Origin: Liolophura sinensis | Lineage: Eukaryota; Mollusca; Polyplacophora; Chitonida; Chitonidae | Direction: 5' to 3' | Length of the DNA stretch: 64,000 nucleotides | NCBI RefSeq assembly: GCF_032854445.1 | Contig: NC_088300.1 | Span: 59,618,984 to 59,682,983, forward strand | Shown here: piece by piece, positions 33,986-44,756 of the stretch | How positions within the stretch are numbered: position 1 is the first letter of the stretch | How the letters are laid out: every line of letters begins with the position of its first letter | The notes under the pieces: generated by a model | Databases searched by the model: none | Told to the model about the DNA's origin: nothing | Seen by the model: only the letters and a program-made list of their open reading frames with translations | Translations under genes and position numbers: made by a program

Positions 33986-34954
33986 GTGACACAGGTCCTA
34001 TGATCTCAAACTCAAGGATCTTACGCTGTACATAGAAAAAGATTTGTGAGTCAACGGCCTTTGGCTATGATGAATGCTTTCATCGGTAAACAAGACGTAT
34101 TGATGATATTAGAATGTTTAATCTGCGGATATATTTACTCTGATGTGCTAATATGGAGGAAGGCATCACAATTTGTAATCATTCATTAATTTTGCCGTGA
34201 CAGTAACTAGATTTGTGTGACCTTCCTGCCTTTGATCTCCTCTTGTGTAGTTTTGAAATGTTTCTATTTAAAATAAGTGGGATTGAAGAAAAAATTAGGG
34301 TGTAAGTGGGTGGTGGTTTCTACAATGGATAGCTTGTTTATGTGGTAGAGTCTATAATGTCTAACCGGATACAGATTGTCAAATTTACTCACACTGACCA
34401 TCCTTTGTCCCATAGTACATTAATGTTTTGATGATTTTCCGTCTAGTCAGCGTTGTCTTCCTCCTCATTTATCCCTCCAGGGTTTTTTGTCATTTTCTGC
34501 CGTTAAAATATTCAGTCAGACCCTAGTTGACGTCTGCCATAAAAAGATGTTTTGAATGTATTCTTGTCAGTCAGTAATGTACCTTGTCTGGTTTCAGCAA
34601 AGGCTAGGCGTCAGACATTGGTCCTCTGTCTGTTTCAATGACTAATTACCCCATGCTCATAAATGACTGAAGCCGTGTGGAGATGCAAAAGAACAATAAT
34701 GGTCCTGGACGTAATTGGTTCGACACAATTGTATAAATCATGAAAAAGAGTAGTTAACGAAAGCACGCCACACCTTAGTGACACACACTTACCAACAGTG
34801 CATAGGCGTCACAAAACCAATATGTAAGTGTCGGTTCTTAAGCCATTGTGAGTTTCTAGTCTCAGAAAGTAATTAAATTTGTTTATATAAGTACTTTGTT
34901 TACCAGCAAACATCATGAAATTCTGGACATTTAATTTAGTTTTTAATCTGGTTG

Positions 34955-35045
34955 ATTGATTGGTGTTTAAGTCTGCATTCAAGAGTATTTTATTAATATA
35001 CAGCCGGTTAGTTTTATGGATAGAGGAAACCGTATTGCCTAAAGT
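34955..35045 (-). mobile_element. SINE-A-related fragment, diverged
   Basis: ATTGATTGGTGTTTAAGTCT and CAAGAGTATTTTATTAATAT recall the SINE-A tail reversed, followed by the CCGGTTAGTTTTATGGATAG block also seen at 33.5 and 53.57 kb. Confidence 0.55.
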
Positions 35046-35659
35046 TAGCTCACCCTGTTATAATCATTAGTATCATAAATTGTCCCTCCCTCCCTTGACC
35101 TACACCTTTTCTCGTCTGAATACGACAATATGCAGAAACCATTAAACAGTAATCCTCTCCAAGGCAGATCTTTCTCAGTCACTAAACCGCACATTGATGA
35201 TCTCCTAACTTTAAACAATATATATCCACATTTCCTGGATTTATAGAAAACCGCAGACCCTAGATGGTACATCTTTTCTGGGCCTATTCAAAGATCAAAA
35301 CGATTTCCTCCCTAGCTGACTTTGCGATAAGAGTGATAGTTTCAGTTGTGACATTATTAGTTAATAACAAATGAGGCTGATGCCTCGCACAATATGAAGG
35401 CTATTGGCGCCATATATTTCCATATCCTACCACTGAGTGAAAATGTAACGAATTTATCCTGCAAAAGATCCATCAGTTCAGCGCAAAAGACTGATATATA
35501 TGCAACTCGCTTTAGTGATGTGATCAAACAAACAAAGGCTCAACAGACACATATGACGTAGCTGAAGGATACGAAATTATACACATGACCGTTGCTGTCA
35601 AATGAAAAGTTCCTGCACGTTGGATATATGAACGGTAGGAATGAAAGCTCGGTTGAGAT

Positions 35660-35932
35660 GGGGCCTCCGTGGCTCAGTCTGTTAGCGCGCTAGCGCAGCG
35701 TAATGGCCCAGGAGTCTCTCACCAATGCGGTCGCTGTGAGTTCAAGTCCAGCTCATGCTGGCTTCCCCTCCGGCCGCACGTGGGAAGGTCTACCAGCAAC
35801 CTGCGGATGGTCGTGGGTTTCCCCCAGGCTCTGCCCGGTTTCCTCCCACCACAATTCTGGCCGCCGTCGTATAAGTGAAATATTCTTGAGTACGGCGTAA
35901 AACACCAATCAAATAATCAAATAAATAAATCA
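35660..35932 (+). mobile_element. SINE-A, full-length reference copy
   Basis: Head: GGCCTCCGTGGCTCAGTCTG with box A, then TTAGCGCGCTAGCGCAGCG. Box B: GTGAGTTCAAGTCCAGCTC. Body: CCTGCGGATGGTCGTGGG and CTGCCCGGTTTCCTCCCACC. Tail: TTGAGTACGGCGTAAAAC, ACCAATCAAATAA and AATAAATAAAT. A perfect 8-bp target duplication, GTTGAGAT, is at 35652-35659 and 35933-35940. Two short plus-strand frames inside it are not genes. Confidence 0.95.
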
Positions 35933-37017
35933 GTTGAGATACATATCTGATTATCGACAACTTATATACTATCATGGTACACGATTTGACTACTGATTTC
36001 ACACAGTCGCCCAGACATTCTTTGTGTCTTTCCAACATCACTAAAAAACTACTGACTGCTTATCTTTGCCCGATTCCACCTTAGTATCGTACTTTATAAA
36101 CTTTTTCAGTTCTGTGGTTAGTTGTGTCGAACATCGTTTTGGAAATTGGCCTTGCAATTATTGACCTGGAACGCCTATTTTATTAGACTGCCGGTATTCT
36201 TCGAGGTATAGATTCACAAATTGTCACATAAGCATTAAAGATCAATATTTGGAGCCAGAAATTTCTGGCTGAACAGTTGAAGAATGTTTTGTCAGCATGG
36301 AAAACAGAAATGGCCTATACTATCATGAATATACCATAAAGAGCTGAATGGGTTTAGCTTATCTCTTGTAAAGAGTTTAGAAGACTAAACAGTCACAGAA
36401 GACACACAGTCGTCGAAATTTCGTGGGGCTACTAATATATTAGGACCTTGTCGGAAGTTTATTTGTCTGTGTCCGTCATCAAGAATTTAAAAATTTCGAC
36501 GTTCGATTTTCGGAAAATTCCCATTTTTCCGATTTAACGATCGTCCCTGATTCCACTTAAGAACACAGTTTCCATGGCAGTGCTCTTAATAACATCTATA
36601 TAATATGACGTGTGTCTTAGAAAATGGACAAACATGTCTATAAGTGGCTTTCAGAACTCTGTTTTTGTTTGCACTGCAAACACACATCACTTCTTAGCGA
36701 TGGCGTAATGCACAGCTCCCTTTTACCAACGAGGATACGATAGCTTTCCTTCCTGTGTGTTTAGAAGAGCTTGTCCGCAGCTCATTCCAGTCGGGATTGC
36801 GGTATTATCATACTCAGGAAGGATTTTACTATGAAAATAAACATTTACACGGGCGGTGTGTATAATCAGCGGTTAAGAGCTCTTATTACGAGATTGACGA
36901 GGCCTGCTGTTCATATAATTTCATATTCCTCATTATTTTGTGTTCATACAAACCTGTTATCAGGCTTGTAGCACTTTCCTTGTGTTGTCGGTTTGGTTCC
37001 GAATGTTTATGTATTTT

Positions 37018-37552
37018 GGAGCCCGTTTCGTAAAAAGCCTAAAGGGTTGGCTTAGACGGCTAATTTGGACTAACAATTTTGTCTAACCTGTTTCAGAAAA
37101 AAACTTTTTGCTTATGGACTAAATTCTTTTGTCTTAAATGTAGAAAGAGAGCCCCAAACCCTCATTCACGCCCGAAGGAATCAAATTCGGCATTTCAAGT
37201 GTTATGAGTGCCTTTCTTGAAGGTTTATTTATTGATTGGAGAAAAATAAGAATAAATCAGCTTCTGTCAGCAAATGAAAATGTTTTTGTTCTTTTTTGCA
37301 TTTTATCCCTTCCTTGGCAGACTTTACTAGAAACTAATATGAAGAAGAAACAATCATCAGGAAATCTACCAATCAGATTGCTTCCAGGCGCCCACATAGC
37401 CGGTTACGGCATTCCTTCCAAGCTTTAGACAGTTTTACGTTTGTGAAACTACCCAGTCAAGTTTTTTCTTAGGCGTCTTACGATAGTCGCCTAATAACCC
37501 TTAGCCTACTGACAGATCTTAGACGGCTACATAAGTTTGGTGAAACGGGCCC
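37018..37552. mobile_element. MITE-like element, GGGCCCGTTTCAC ends
   Basis: The left end GGAGCCCGTTTCGT and right end GGTGAAACGGGCCC are near-reverse complements. Inside, TTAGACGGCTA occurs in the left part and again near the right end. At 535 bp it has no transposase. It shares its termini with the 130-bp element at 16067. Confidence 0.5.
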
Positions 37553-38186
37553 AAGCAGCCAAAGTATTCTGTTATATGTCTCAATAATATACATATTTAA
37601 GATTTGCTGTTATGTGATAACTCAGTAAGAGCAAAATCTAGTACTTCGATTTTTGTGCATATGTATATGGATGTATAAGGATATTTGACCCACTTTTGGC
37701 CAGTAATTAAGTCCATCATGTCTGATTACCGATATCACGTGAGGTTATACTTTATGGCTGCTAGCTTTTGATTGTTCGTATAATGTTTTGTTGGTTAGAA
37801 TTGATTAAATCGTCACAGTGACTCTATATGGCGGCCAAAATAATTCGCAGGCTCTGTTTAAACAGACTTTAGAAAAGCAGAAATCCTTTGAAAAGTAATG
37901 AAACAATTGTTTAGATCAAAATTTTATCCAATCAACAAATCGTATTCAGGATGAAGCCATTCCGCTGGATCAGTCTGGTTTCAATCTTATTCTTCCGGAT
38001 CACTGATCAGGTATTGAAAAATTAATTTCAAATCGGGCGATCAATTAATAATATTTTTGTTTTCCATCAATCAAATCTCGGCACAGGAAAATTTGAATGT
38101 AAGAATTTTCTGACAATTAATCAGTCACCGTCTTTTCATAATCAGGAATGTTGTTGTTTAGTTATTGTCTTTGTGTTTTACTTCAG

Positions 38187-38401
38187 TCTGTTTGACTCTT
38201 GGATTGACCAGTATGACGTGTACAAAGTAGAGACAATCGGGGACGCTTACATGGTGGTCAGCGGACTACCGGAGAGAAACGGAGAACGTCACGTGATCGA
38301 GATCTGCTCCATGTCGCTAGACATTGTACAGTCTGTGCAACACTTTACTATACCTCACCTGCCACAGCAAAAGTTAAGGATTAGGATAGGCATTCATTCA
38401 G
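38187..38401 (+). CDS. NIT guanylate cyclase, exon 2 (catalytic core)
   Basis: 215 bp between a TTCAG acceptor and a GTGAGC donor. It completes Ser466 and reads [20 protein letters not shown], then [15 protein letters not shown], then RIRIGIHS. It supplies the second metal-binding Asp (D485) and E481 of the KVETIGD motif; Glu at this place is the guanine-selecting residue (adenylyl cyclases have Lys). The reading frame is continuous with exon 1, and the exon ends one base into Gly538. Confidence 0.95.
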
Positions 38402-38807
38402 GTGAGCTGTGGTGGATTTCTGGTTTATTAGTCTGTTGATCTTGCATGTGATTTAATCAATATTTTGTAATGCGCTTAGGCCTGTAGTATTGTCACCCTA
38501 TATGATTACGTTCTGTTCCTATGGGTTGTAACAATGGTGAACTCGTCGTTTGTTGTCTGGAGATCTTGTGATTTAATTACTACCTGCTTATACTACCTAC
38601 TGACACTCGCCATGATTGCGTAACTTTTGATGATATCCGTCGCGAACTCGACAGATATTGCAGATCTCGCGATAAAATTGTTACATTATTACGCTCACTA
38701 TTGTCACCTGGCTTGCTTACGTTTCGTTTCCTTAGATAAGCTGTAGTTAATTTCTCCTTTATTGTCTTTTGATGTGATATAGCTTTTGGTATTTAATATA
38801 TCCATAC

Positions 38808-38942
38808 TTGGGACGGTCTTTCAGCAACCTGCGAATGGTCCAGATTTTCTTCCAGACACTGCCACGTTTCCTTTCACCTTAATGGTGGCCGATGTCGTGC
38901 AACTGAAGTATTCGTGAGTGCGGCGTAAAACACCCATAAAAT
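38808..38942 (+). mobile_element. SINE-A 3' part, diverged
   Basis: From GGACGGTCTTTCAGCAACCT through GGTGGCCGATGTCGTGC to GTGAGTGCGGCGTAAAACAC. It lies in intron 2 of the cyclase. The rest of intron 2 (38943-39966) shows nothing recognisable. Confidence 0.75.
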
Positions 38943-39966
38943 TGAATTACTGCAAATGTTATGAAAAACTCTTGCTTCTAGATAATTACAAGAAAGATAT
39001 GTCAAAAGTATGAGAAAAAAAATTTGAGGTATATTTCTTATTTCCTAATCACCCCATTGTTTTATGCATATTAACGTCAATGATCGGAAGTACTCGGAGA
39101 TGACTTTAACGATGAATATATTGGGAACGCAGGACAAGTTTAGCGCCCCAATTCGGGCTCCTCTTCTCCACACACGCAGCGTTGTTTTTACAGCTGTCAC
39201 CGTTAACGTTACCAAAGCAGGCTATTTAATTTCTGACTGACTGCTAGAACCTAAAAAAACTGTGGTTTAAACTAATTTTTTCTCTCTAAAAAGATCTCCA
39301 CAAGCTGATCAAAAAAAAAACAAAAAAACACGGAACCTAATTGACGTCATAATGAAAATTTATATTTCTCATTCTCACATCCGCTTCCATAATTTTGGAA
39401 TGGAACTAGATCTGAGAATATAACAAAAATCGACTGATTAACTCTCAATCTACCCATTTGTGCATATAGATGTGCTCCCCGATAAGCCGTTTGCATTTGT
39501 ACCATTTGTATTCATCAAATTTTATTTTCATGGAAATCAACTTCTCGAAAAGTATGTTTGCACTGCTGTAAATATTGTAAACAGAATAAGCTAGGTACTT
39601 GAATAACCAAATATAAAACAAAGAAGGGTATCATATATAAATACATTGTACTCCATCCGGATTAACTTGTTGACCATGTCATATCTACATGCATTATTGG
39701 TACGTTGCCTGACTGTCTAATGGATGTGTTTGCGCTGTTTGGAGGTAGACACCCGGAAATGTATCCAATTTAATACATTTAGTTTGCTGGAATATGCCGG
39801 TATTTTTCCCCATCTACCCTGAAGAGCAAACGATATCTTAATTGACAAACGAAATGTTAATCAAACCAATCCTCAGCACCTATACATGCCATTTATCGGA
39901 CCTCCAGGGCAGTGCCACCCGTCGTCTCTCTGTTAATGAGCCTTTCATCTCAATCGTCTCTTGCAG

Positions 39967-40066
39967 GTCCGTGTGTGGCTGGGGGTTGTTGGGGTGAAGA
40001 TGCCTAGATACTGTTTGTTTGGTGATACTGTGAACACGGCCTCCAGAATGGAATCCTCAGGTGTCG
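39967..40066 (+). CDS. NIT guanylate cyclase, exon 3, carrying a +1 frameshift
   Basis: 100 bp between CTCTTGCAG and a GTAAGTAGG donor. It begins in the right frame (GPCVAG), then five G at 39981-39985 stand where four would keep the frame, so translation leaves the frame and meets TAG at 40005-40007. With 99 bp it would fit exactly between exons 2 and 4 and carry the expected [17 protein letters not shown] block. That block contains C553 (guanine selection) and N560 and R564 (transition state). Either the extra G is a homopolymer error in the sequence or this allele is a null. I annotate it as a coding exon with a break. Confidence 0.9.
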
Positions 40067-40171
40067 GTAAGTAGGTAGAAACAAAAAGCAAGTGCGTATG
40101 GCTGAAAAACGAGAAAAAAACATAGCCCAGTGTAAGGAAACTTCTTAAGTGTTTTGGATAAGCAACATAGG

Positions 40172-40331
40172 CCGATTCCACAAAGTAGTTTCTGATTTAA
40201 GTCAAAATTGGTGGAAATTTGGAAATGTTGGTGTGGAGATAACCATTGATGAAGTGAGCATTATTTCGAAAGCCCAAAAATAAGCTTGAAATTTTGACTG
40301 ACGGTAAATGAGAAATGGATATGTGAATCGG
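40172..40331. mobile_element. MITE-like element in intron 3
   Basis: Left end CCGATTCCACAAAG and right end ATATGTGAATCGG form terminal inverted repeats. Further in, AAGTCAAAATT (left) pairs with AATTTTGACTG (right), so imperfect arms reach about 40 bp. It is 160 bp and has no coding capacity. Confidence 0.55.
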
Positions 40332-40878
40332 TATACCACACTTGTGTTTGGCTATTTTTGTTTTTCGAGAAACACTTCAAACTGGATAATAATAAAAAGA
40401 GAAAAATAAAATAAAATAAAAAGGCGACTTAAACAATTTAATGAACTGCGTGAAACAAAAACACAGACATTTTTGACCAAATCATTAACTAATTTCTCCA
40501 GGAGAAATGTGTGATGAATGTATAAATCAAAATTCAGCGGGAACATCATTTTTCAAAGGTAGATCTCTGATGCCTAATGGCAATGGTGGATCTCATAATT
40601 ATGAACGAATATTTGTGCTATATCATGCAATATTTACGACTATATCTTTGCCATAGGTGAAAGTGATCCACCCGAGGTGTTCTTGTGATGAAATAATGAT
40701 TTACCCGTGAATAAGACTAACCTAAGTTGTTTATTTGTATCTCCATTCATTTTAATAATGGAAGGATTACGGGATTTCCAGGGAACAGTTTCTTCTGTTC
40801 TCATGATCACTTGTTGTAATACTGCTTAAAGTTCTGAATGAATTTTACATACGTTATAAAACATTCTCTTTGACATAG

Positions 40879-40970
40879 CTCAGCAGATTCATATAAGTGA
40901 AGCAACGAAGACGTTGTTGGATAGTGTGGGTGGATATCAGTGTGTATTAAGAGGGGATGTAAATATAAAG
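40879..40970 (+). CDS. NIT guanylate cyclase, exon 4
   Basis: 92 bp from a TTTGACATAG acceptor to a GTAAGTG donor. With the last base of exon 3 it reads AQQIHISEATKTLLDSVGGY, then QCVLRGDVNIK, matching the end of the cyclase fold (IHxSEAT, then the RGDVxIKGKG run). Phase is one base in and zero out. Confidence 0.93.
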
Positions 40971-41011
40971 GTAAGTGTTCTCAGTAGGATCTGTGCGATA
41001 AGTAACTGTAC

Positions 41012-41281
41012 CTTCGGGGGTCTACGAGGCCGAGTGATTAACTTGCTACTAGAGTACAACGACCTAGGAGGCTTTCACCAATGCGGTTGCTGCAAGTTCA
41101 AGGCCAGCTCATGCTGGCTTCCTCTCCGGTCATGTGTGGTAAGGTCTGCCAGTGACCTGCCTCTGTCCGGTTTCCTCTCTCCTTATTGCTGGTCGCCGTC
41201 ATTTAAGTGAAATGTTCTTGAAAATGACACAAACTAAAATACCCCCCCCCCCCAAAAAGAAACAAAACAAACAAAACCCCC
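41012..41281 (+). mobile_element. SINE-A, diverged, with C/A-rich tail
   Basis: A perfect 10-bp target duplication, GTAACTGTAC, lies at 41002-41011 and 41282-41291. The head is mutated (CTACGAGGCCGAGTGATTAA) but the box B region and body are clear. The tail is a run of C then A-rich sequence instead of AATAAA repeats. It lies in intron 4. Confidence 0.85.
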
Positions 41282-41404
41282 GTAACTGTACGCTCTGAGA
41301 AATATTCTGTTGAAATACGGTGTCTAAATTGTGTGACACAGTGGTCAGACATACGGAATGTGCAGTTATTGCTATTACATACCGTATATGGATCAACTGA
41401 ATCA

Positions 41405-41676
41405 CTCCGTGGCTCAGTCGGTTAGCGCGCTAGCGCAGCGTAGTGACCCAGAAGCCTCTCATCAATGCGGTCGCTGTGAGTTCAAGACCAGCTTATGCAG
41501 TCTACCTCTCCGGCCGTCCCTAGGAAGGTCTGTCAGCAACCTGCGGGTGGCCGTGGGTTTCCCCGGGATCTGCCCGGTTTCCACCCACCACCGTGGGCTG
41601 GCCGCCATCGCATAAGTGAAATATTCTTGAGTACGGCGTAAAACAACAATCCAAAAAAAAAAAACAAAAAAAAAAA
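41405..41676 (+). mobile_element. SINE-A, full-length, A-rich tail
   Basis: Starts CTCCGTGGCTCAGTCGGTTA and runs to GAGTACGGCGTAAAACAACA followed by A-runs. A 13-bp target duplication with one mismatch flanks it: ATCAACTGAATCA at 41392-41404 and ATCAATTGAATCA at 41677-41689. Intron 4 of the cyclase. Confidence 0.92.
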
Positions 41677-42039
41677 ATCAATTGAATCAACGGTATATCG
41701 GCGTCAAAGTAAAACAATTTGTATTTGATACAACTTTCTGGTGGCTTAGCACAAGTCTAATGATGCATACTGATACCATACTGTCACAATGATCCTGATA
41801 TGTTACGACAAACCATTGTAGATAAACTGTTGATGTATTCAGTTCCTTGTAAATTACACGTAGGCCTAAGGTGACCACTCTTTTTTACATCTCCATGATC
41901 ATCTGCGCACAGTGCCATATGAAGCTCTGGCAAGCACGATTTAGCATCAGAGGCAATGGTACGGGGATTTCTAGTATTTTTCAGGGGATTCGCATCTCCG
42001 TCAGCACTCCTTCGCATCTAAAGCACGGGTGCGCTAGTA

Positions 42040-42690
42040 AGGAACTTTTCATCATTATTGGCCCGCCTTTAATCTGAACCACTACCGATTGGATATCCAC
42101 CATTATTAGTGTTTCATCATCTGAAACACTCTTGAGAGGATTTTCATCATTATTAGCATGCCATAGCAATCTGAGGAGATTTTCGTAATTATTATTTATT
42201 TATTTATTTGATTGGTGTTTTACGCCGTACTCAAGAATATTTCACTTATACGACGGCGGCCAGCATTATGGTGTGAGGAAACCGGGCAGAGCCCGGTGGA
42301 ATCCCACGACCATCCGCAGGTTGCTGTCAGACCTTCCCACGTGCGGCCGGAGAGGAAGCCAGCATGAGTTGGATTTGAACTCACAGCGACCGCATTGGGT
42401 GAGAGACTCCTGGGTCATTACGCTGCGCTAGCGCGCTAACCAACTGAGCCACGGAGGCCCTCTCGTAATTATTTGCATGCCATAGCATCTGAAGGGATTT
42501 GCGTCATTCTTAGCTTGCCATAGCATTTGAAGGGATTTGCCTCACTATTAGCATCTGAAGCCCTGGAGATTCCCATCATTATTACCACTCGGTAATAACT
42601 CAGTATGATCGTCGGTGAAGACATTTTCATCGTCCTTAGCACTTTTTGACATCAGAGGGGATTTGCATTAATATTAGACCCCATCCGCAT
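42040..42690. repeat. degenerate ~43-bp repeats, split by a SINE
   Basis: Blocks such as TCATTATTAGCATGCCATAG and ATCTGAAGGGATTTGCGTCA recur on both sides of the SINE at 42194-42462. The array predates that insertion. Unit spacing is irregular. Confidence 0.55.
42194..42462 (-). mobile_element. SINE-A, full-length, inside a repeat array
   Basis: Minus orientation, with head GGGCCTCCGTGGCTCAGTTG at the 42462 end and the TTATTTATTT tail at the 42194 end. A perfect 11-bp target duplication, TCGTAATTATT, lies at 42183-42193 and 42463-42473. Intron 4 of the cyclase, opposite in orientation to the gene. Confidence 0.95.
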
Positions 42691-44261
42691 TCGTAGCACT
42701 GATGACCGTCTTGCAGTTATACTCTTGTGTCTTGATACTATTTATGTTTGCCATAACGTAAATAGTGTTCTATTTTTAAATAGCTTTGTCACTGCCCACA
42801 ATAAATGTCTTTTGGTTGGACTTTAGTGGGCCAACCATAACATCTCTCATGCCGTGAACGCATTTTGACGCACGTTCCCCAAAGCCTAAAGATCTCTCCT
42901 AAGTATGATATTTAACTGCAACTGATCGACTTTAGTCGAGGAGATTATTTTGTATTTATAACGTAAATGCAAAAAAAAAACAAAAAAAATAAAAAAAAAC
43001 AAAACAAAACACAATTTTCCCATTGTGCATTAACATTTTTCAAGCTGTACGAGTAATCCCTCTTTTTCAGGTCAGAATGCCAAACATGTTCAAAACATAA
43101 TCAAAAAGTCTGACTGCAGAAGCAGACGGTCTAGGAATTTCTAAAACGCATAAAATATAAAAAAATATAGACAAATATACGCATATTAAACACGGTTTTT
43201 TCACTGAAGCATTGTGGATTATTTACAAGAGACGTACTCAGGAGGAATATTGTGGTATTGCTACAAAAATTGTAATCTAGCAACTAAGCTGGGTAATTTT
43301 AATGTTTAATCCGCTGGCTAAACAAAAAGACCAAAGGTTTTGTTTTGTGGAACATTTTCCATTCAAGCGAGACTTTTTGTTAAATTCAATCCAATTCAAA
43401 AGCAGCAGTAGCCAATGAGTGAATGCTATCAGTCTCGAATAGTACATATCTTTGTGCCAGGAGGAATATTGGTTCTCACATAAACGTTCGGAGCAAACTG
43501 TGATTCCTTGACCCTTCGAGAAGCAAAGCATCACAAGATGATTGACGAAAGGCTCTTTTCTATGATCTATTGATCTCATCATCCTCGGGGCCAAAATGGG
43601 GTAGTTTTCTTAATTATATTTTTTTGAGGAAGTCTCCCTGGGGGCGAAAAGCGGAGGTGGGGGGTAGGGGTTTTGGTGGCTGGTGAATGTGTGTTGAGGG
43701 AAAGCTACTTTTGGTAAAAGTAGCAATTTACACTAGTATATACTACTGATTAATGGTGGCTTGTGATATGGTTCATGTGTTTAGTGAACAACGCGGTAGG
43801 AAATAACTGTCGTGAATCTTCGCGCATTTAGAACTGCGCTCGTCATTCTGTAGCCCTAGTTGTCTTCCTGGTATGCCCGACTATCGGAGACCGTCCTGAT
43901 TTATAAGATTTCCTAGTCTAATTCAGTTGGTTAGATAAATCCTTTGCGTCAGATTTAGGTTATGATGTGTTTTTTTTTCAGTACATACTACCAATGCATT
44001 AGTGTGGAATCTTTATTCAGAATACCACTTTGATCAAAAGTGGTATTCGTTTATCAAGCAAAAACAGGATACCCAACACAGCGTTGCGCTATCACCATAA
44101 AACTGTTGGTGCATTTGGCATGGAATGAGCATTAGCCTTAATGGGCGGATTGAACTTCTTTACTGACGATCGATGAAGCAGATAAGTGGATTAATGGTGA
44201 TAGTTCATCTAACTTTTTATTGTACTTACTGTACTACATTTCATGTTGTTTTCCTCATCAG
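42691..44261. other. rest of cyclase intron 4
   Basis: A-rich runs near 42970-43010 and a G-rich patch near 43640-43675. No exon, transposon or array supported. It ends in the CTCATCAG acceptor of exon 5. Confidence 0.45.
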
Positions 44262-44315
44262 GGTAAAGGCATCATGCGCACATACTGGCTTACTGGCCGT
44301 TGCGCAAACGGTTGA
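44262..44315 (+). CDS. NIT guanylate cyclase, exon 5 (C-terminus)
   Basis: After CATCAG the frame reads GKGIMRTYWLTGRCANG and stops at TGA 44313-44315. GKGxMxTYWLxG is the near-invariant end of class III guanylate cyclase domains, so the chain ends only a few residues past the catalytic domain. Phase agrees with exon 4 (zero). Confidence 0.93.
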   Translation, partial: GKGIMRTYWLTGRCANG

Positions 44316-44503
44316 CGGCTCAGTGAAGATTCCCGGGCATGTCTCGCTTGACCTGACGGCAGGTTGATGGAATGACGCAGGATTAGGTGTGTGAATTTCA
44401 CCGCTCATGAATCGAATCAGTGAACAGCATGCATACAAGAAGCACAGACGGTTAAAGCGCTGAATTTTTGGAAGGAAACCCTACGAAACATCATCGGAAA
44501 GGC

Positions 44504-44509
44504 AATAAA
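44504..44509 (+). terminator. candidate poly(A) signal of the cyclase gene
   Basis: AATAAA 189 bp after the stop codon, the first canonical signal downstream of exon 5. It gives a short 3' UTR of about 210 bp. Confidence 0.5.
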
Positions 44510-44756
44510 TTAACTCCATTGTAGACTGTCTACTCATCAGCGCTTAAATTGAACACATATCAAATGGAAAATACGCTCCGTCAGGCTCATTAGACCGACT
44601 CCCTGTGGAAAACAGGTACAACGAACGACGGGAACATCGCTCATCATTCCCCGAACAATTCTGCCCAAATCCTTTTTGAACTATAGAGAAATGACCGATA
44701 AATGACTCAGACTAATGACCAGGATTTGATATTCACAAGGATTACTAAACCACTGG

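Larger units (their letters stand above)
15085..38186 (+). other. intron 1 of the guanylate cyclase (23.1 kb)
   Basis: GTAAGT donor at 15085 and TTACTTCAG acceptor at 38178-38186. Joining gives [19 protein letters not shown], the normal unbroken cyclase sequence, so no exon need lie between. The intron holds a Tc1-like pseudogene, MITE-like elements, three SINE families and at least five unrelated minisatellites, all listed separately. Stretches not listed (15085-16066, 16197-18149, 21373-25015, 30262-31782, 32112-33433, 35941-37017) show no gene I can support. Confidence 0.85.

Noticed and set aside
35669-35900. plus-strand frames of 65-69 codons
   Set aside because: They lie fully inside a SINE-A copy. 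Frames of the same kind recur in other SINE-A copies at 41.4, 51.8, 54.2 and 58.2 kb.
39967-40066. alternative splicing to repair the exon 3 frameshift
   Set aside because: I found no other GT or AG within a few bases that restores the frame while keeping the conserved GPCVAG and GVVG residues.
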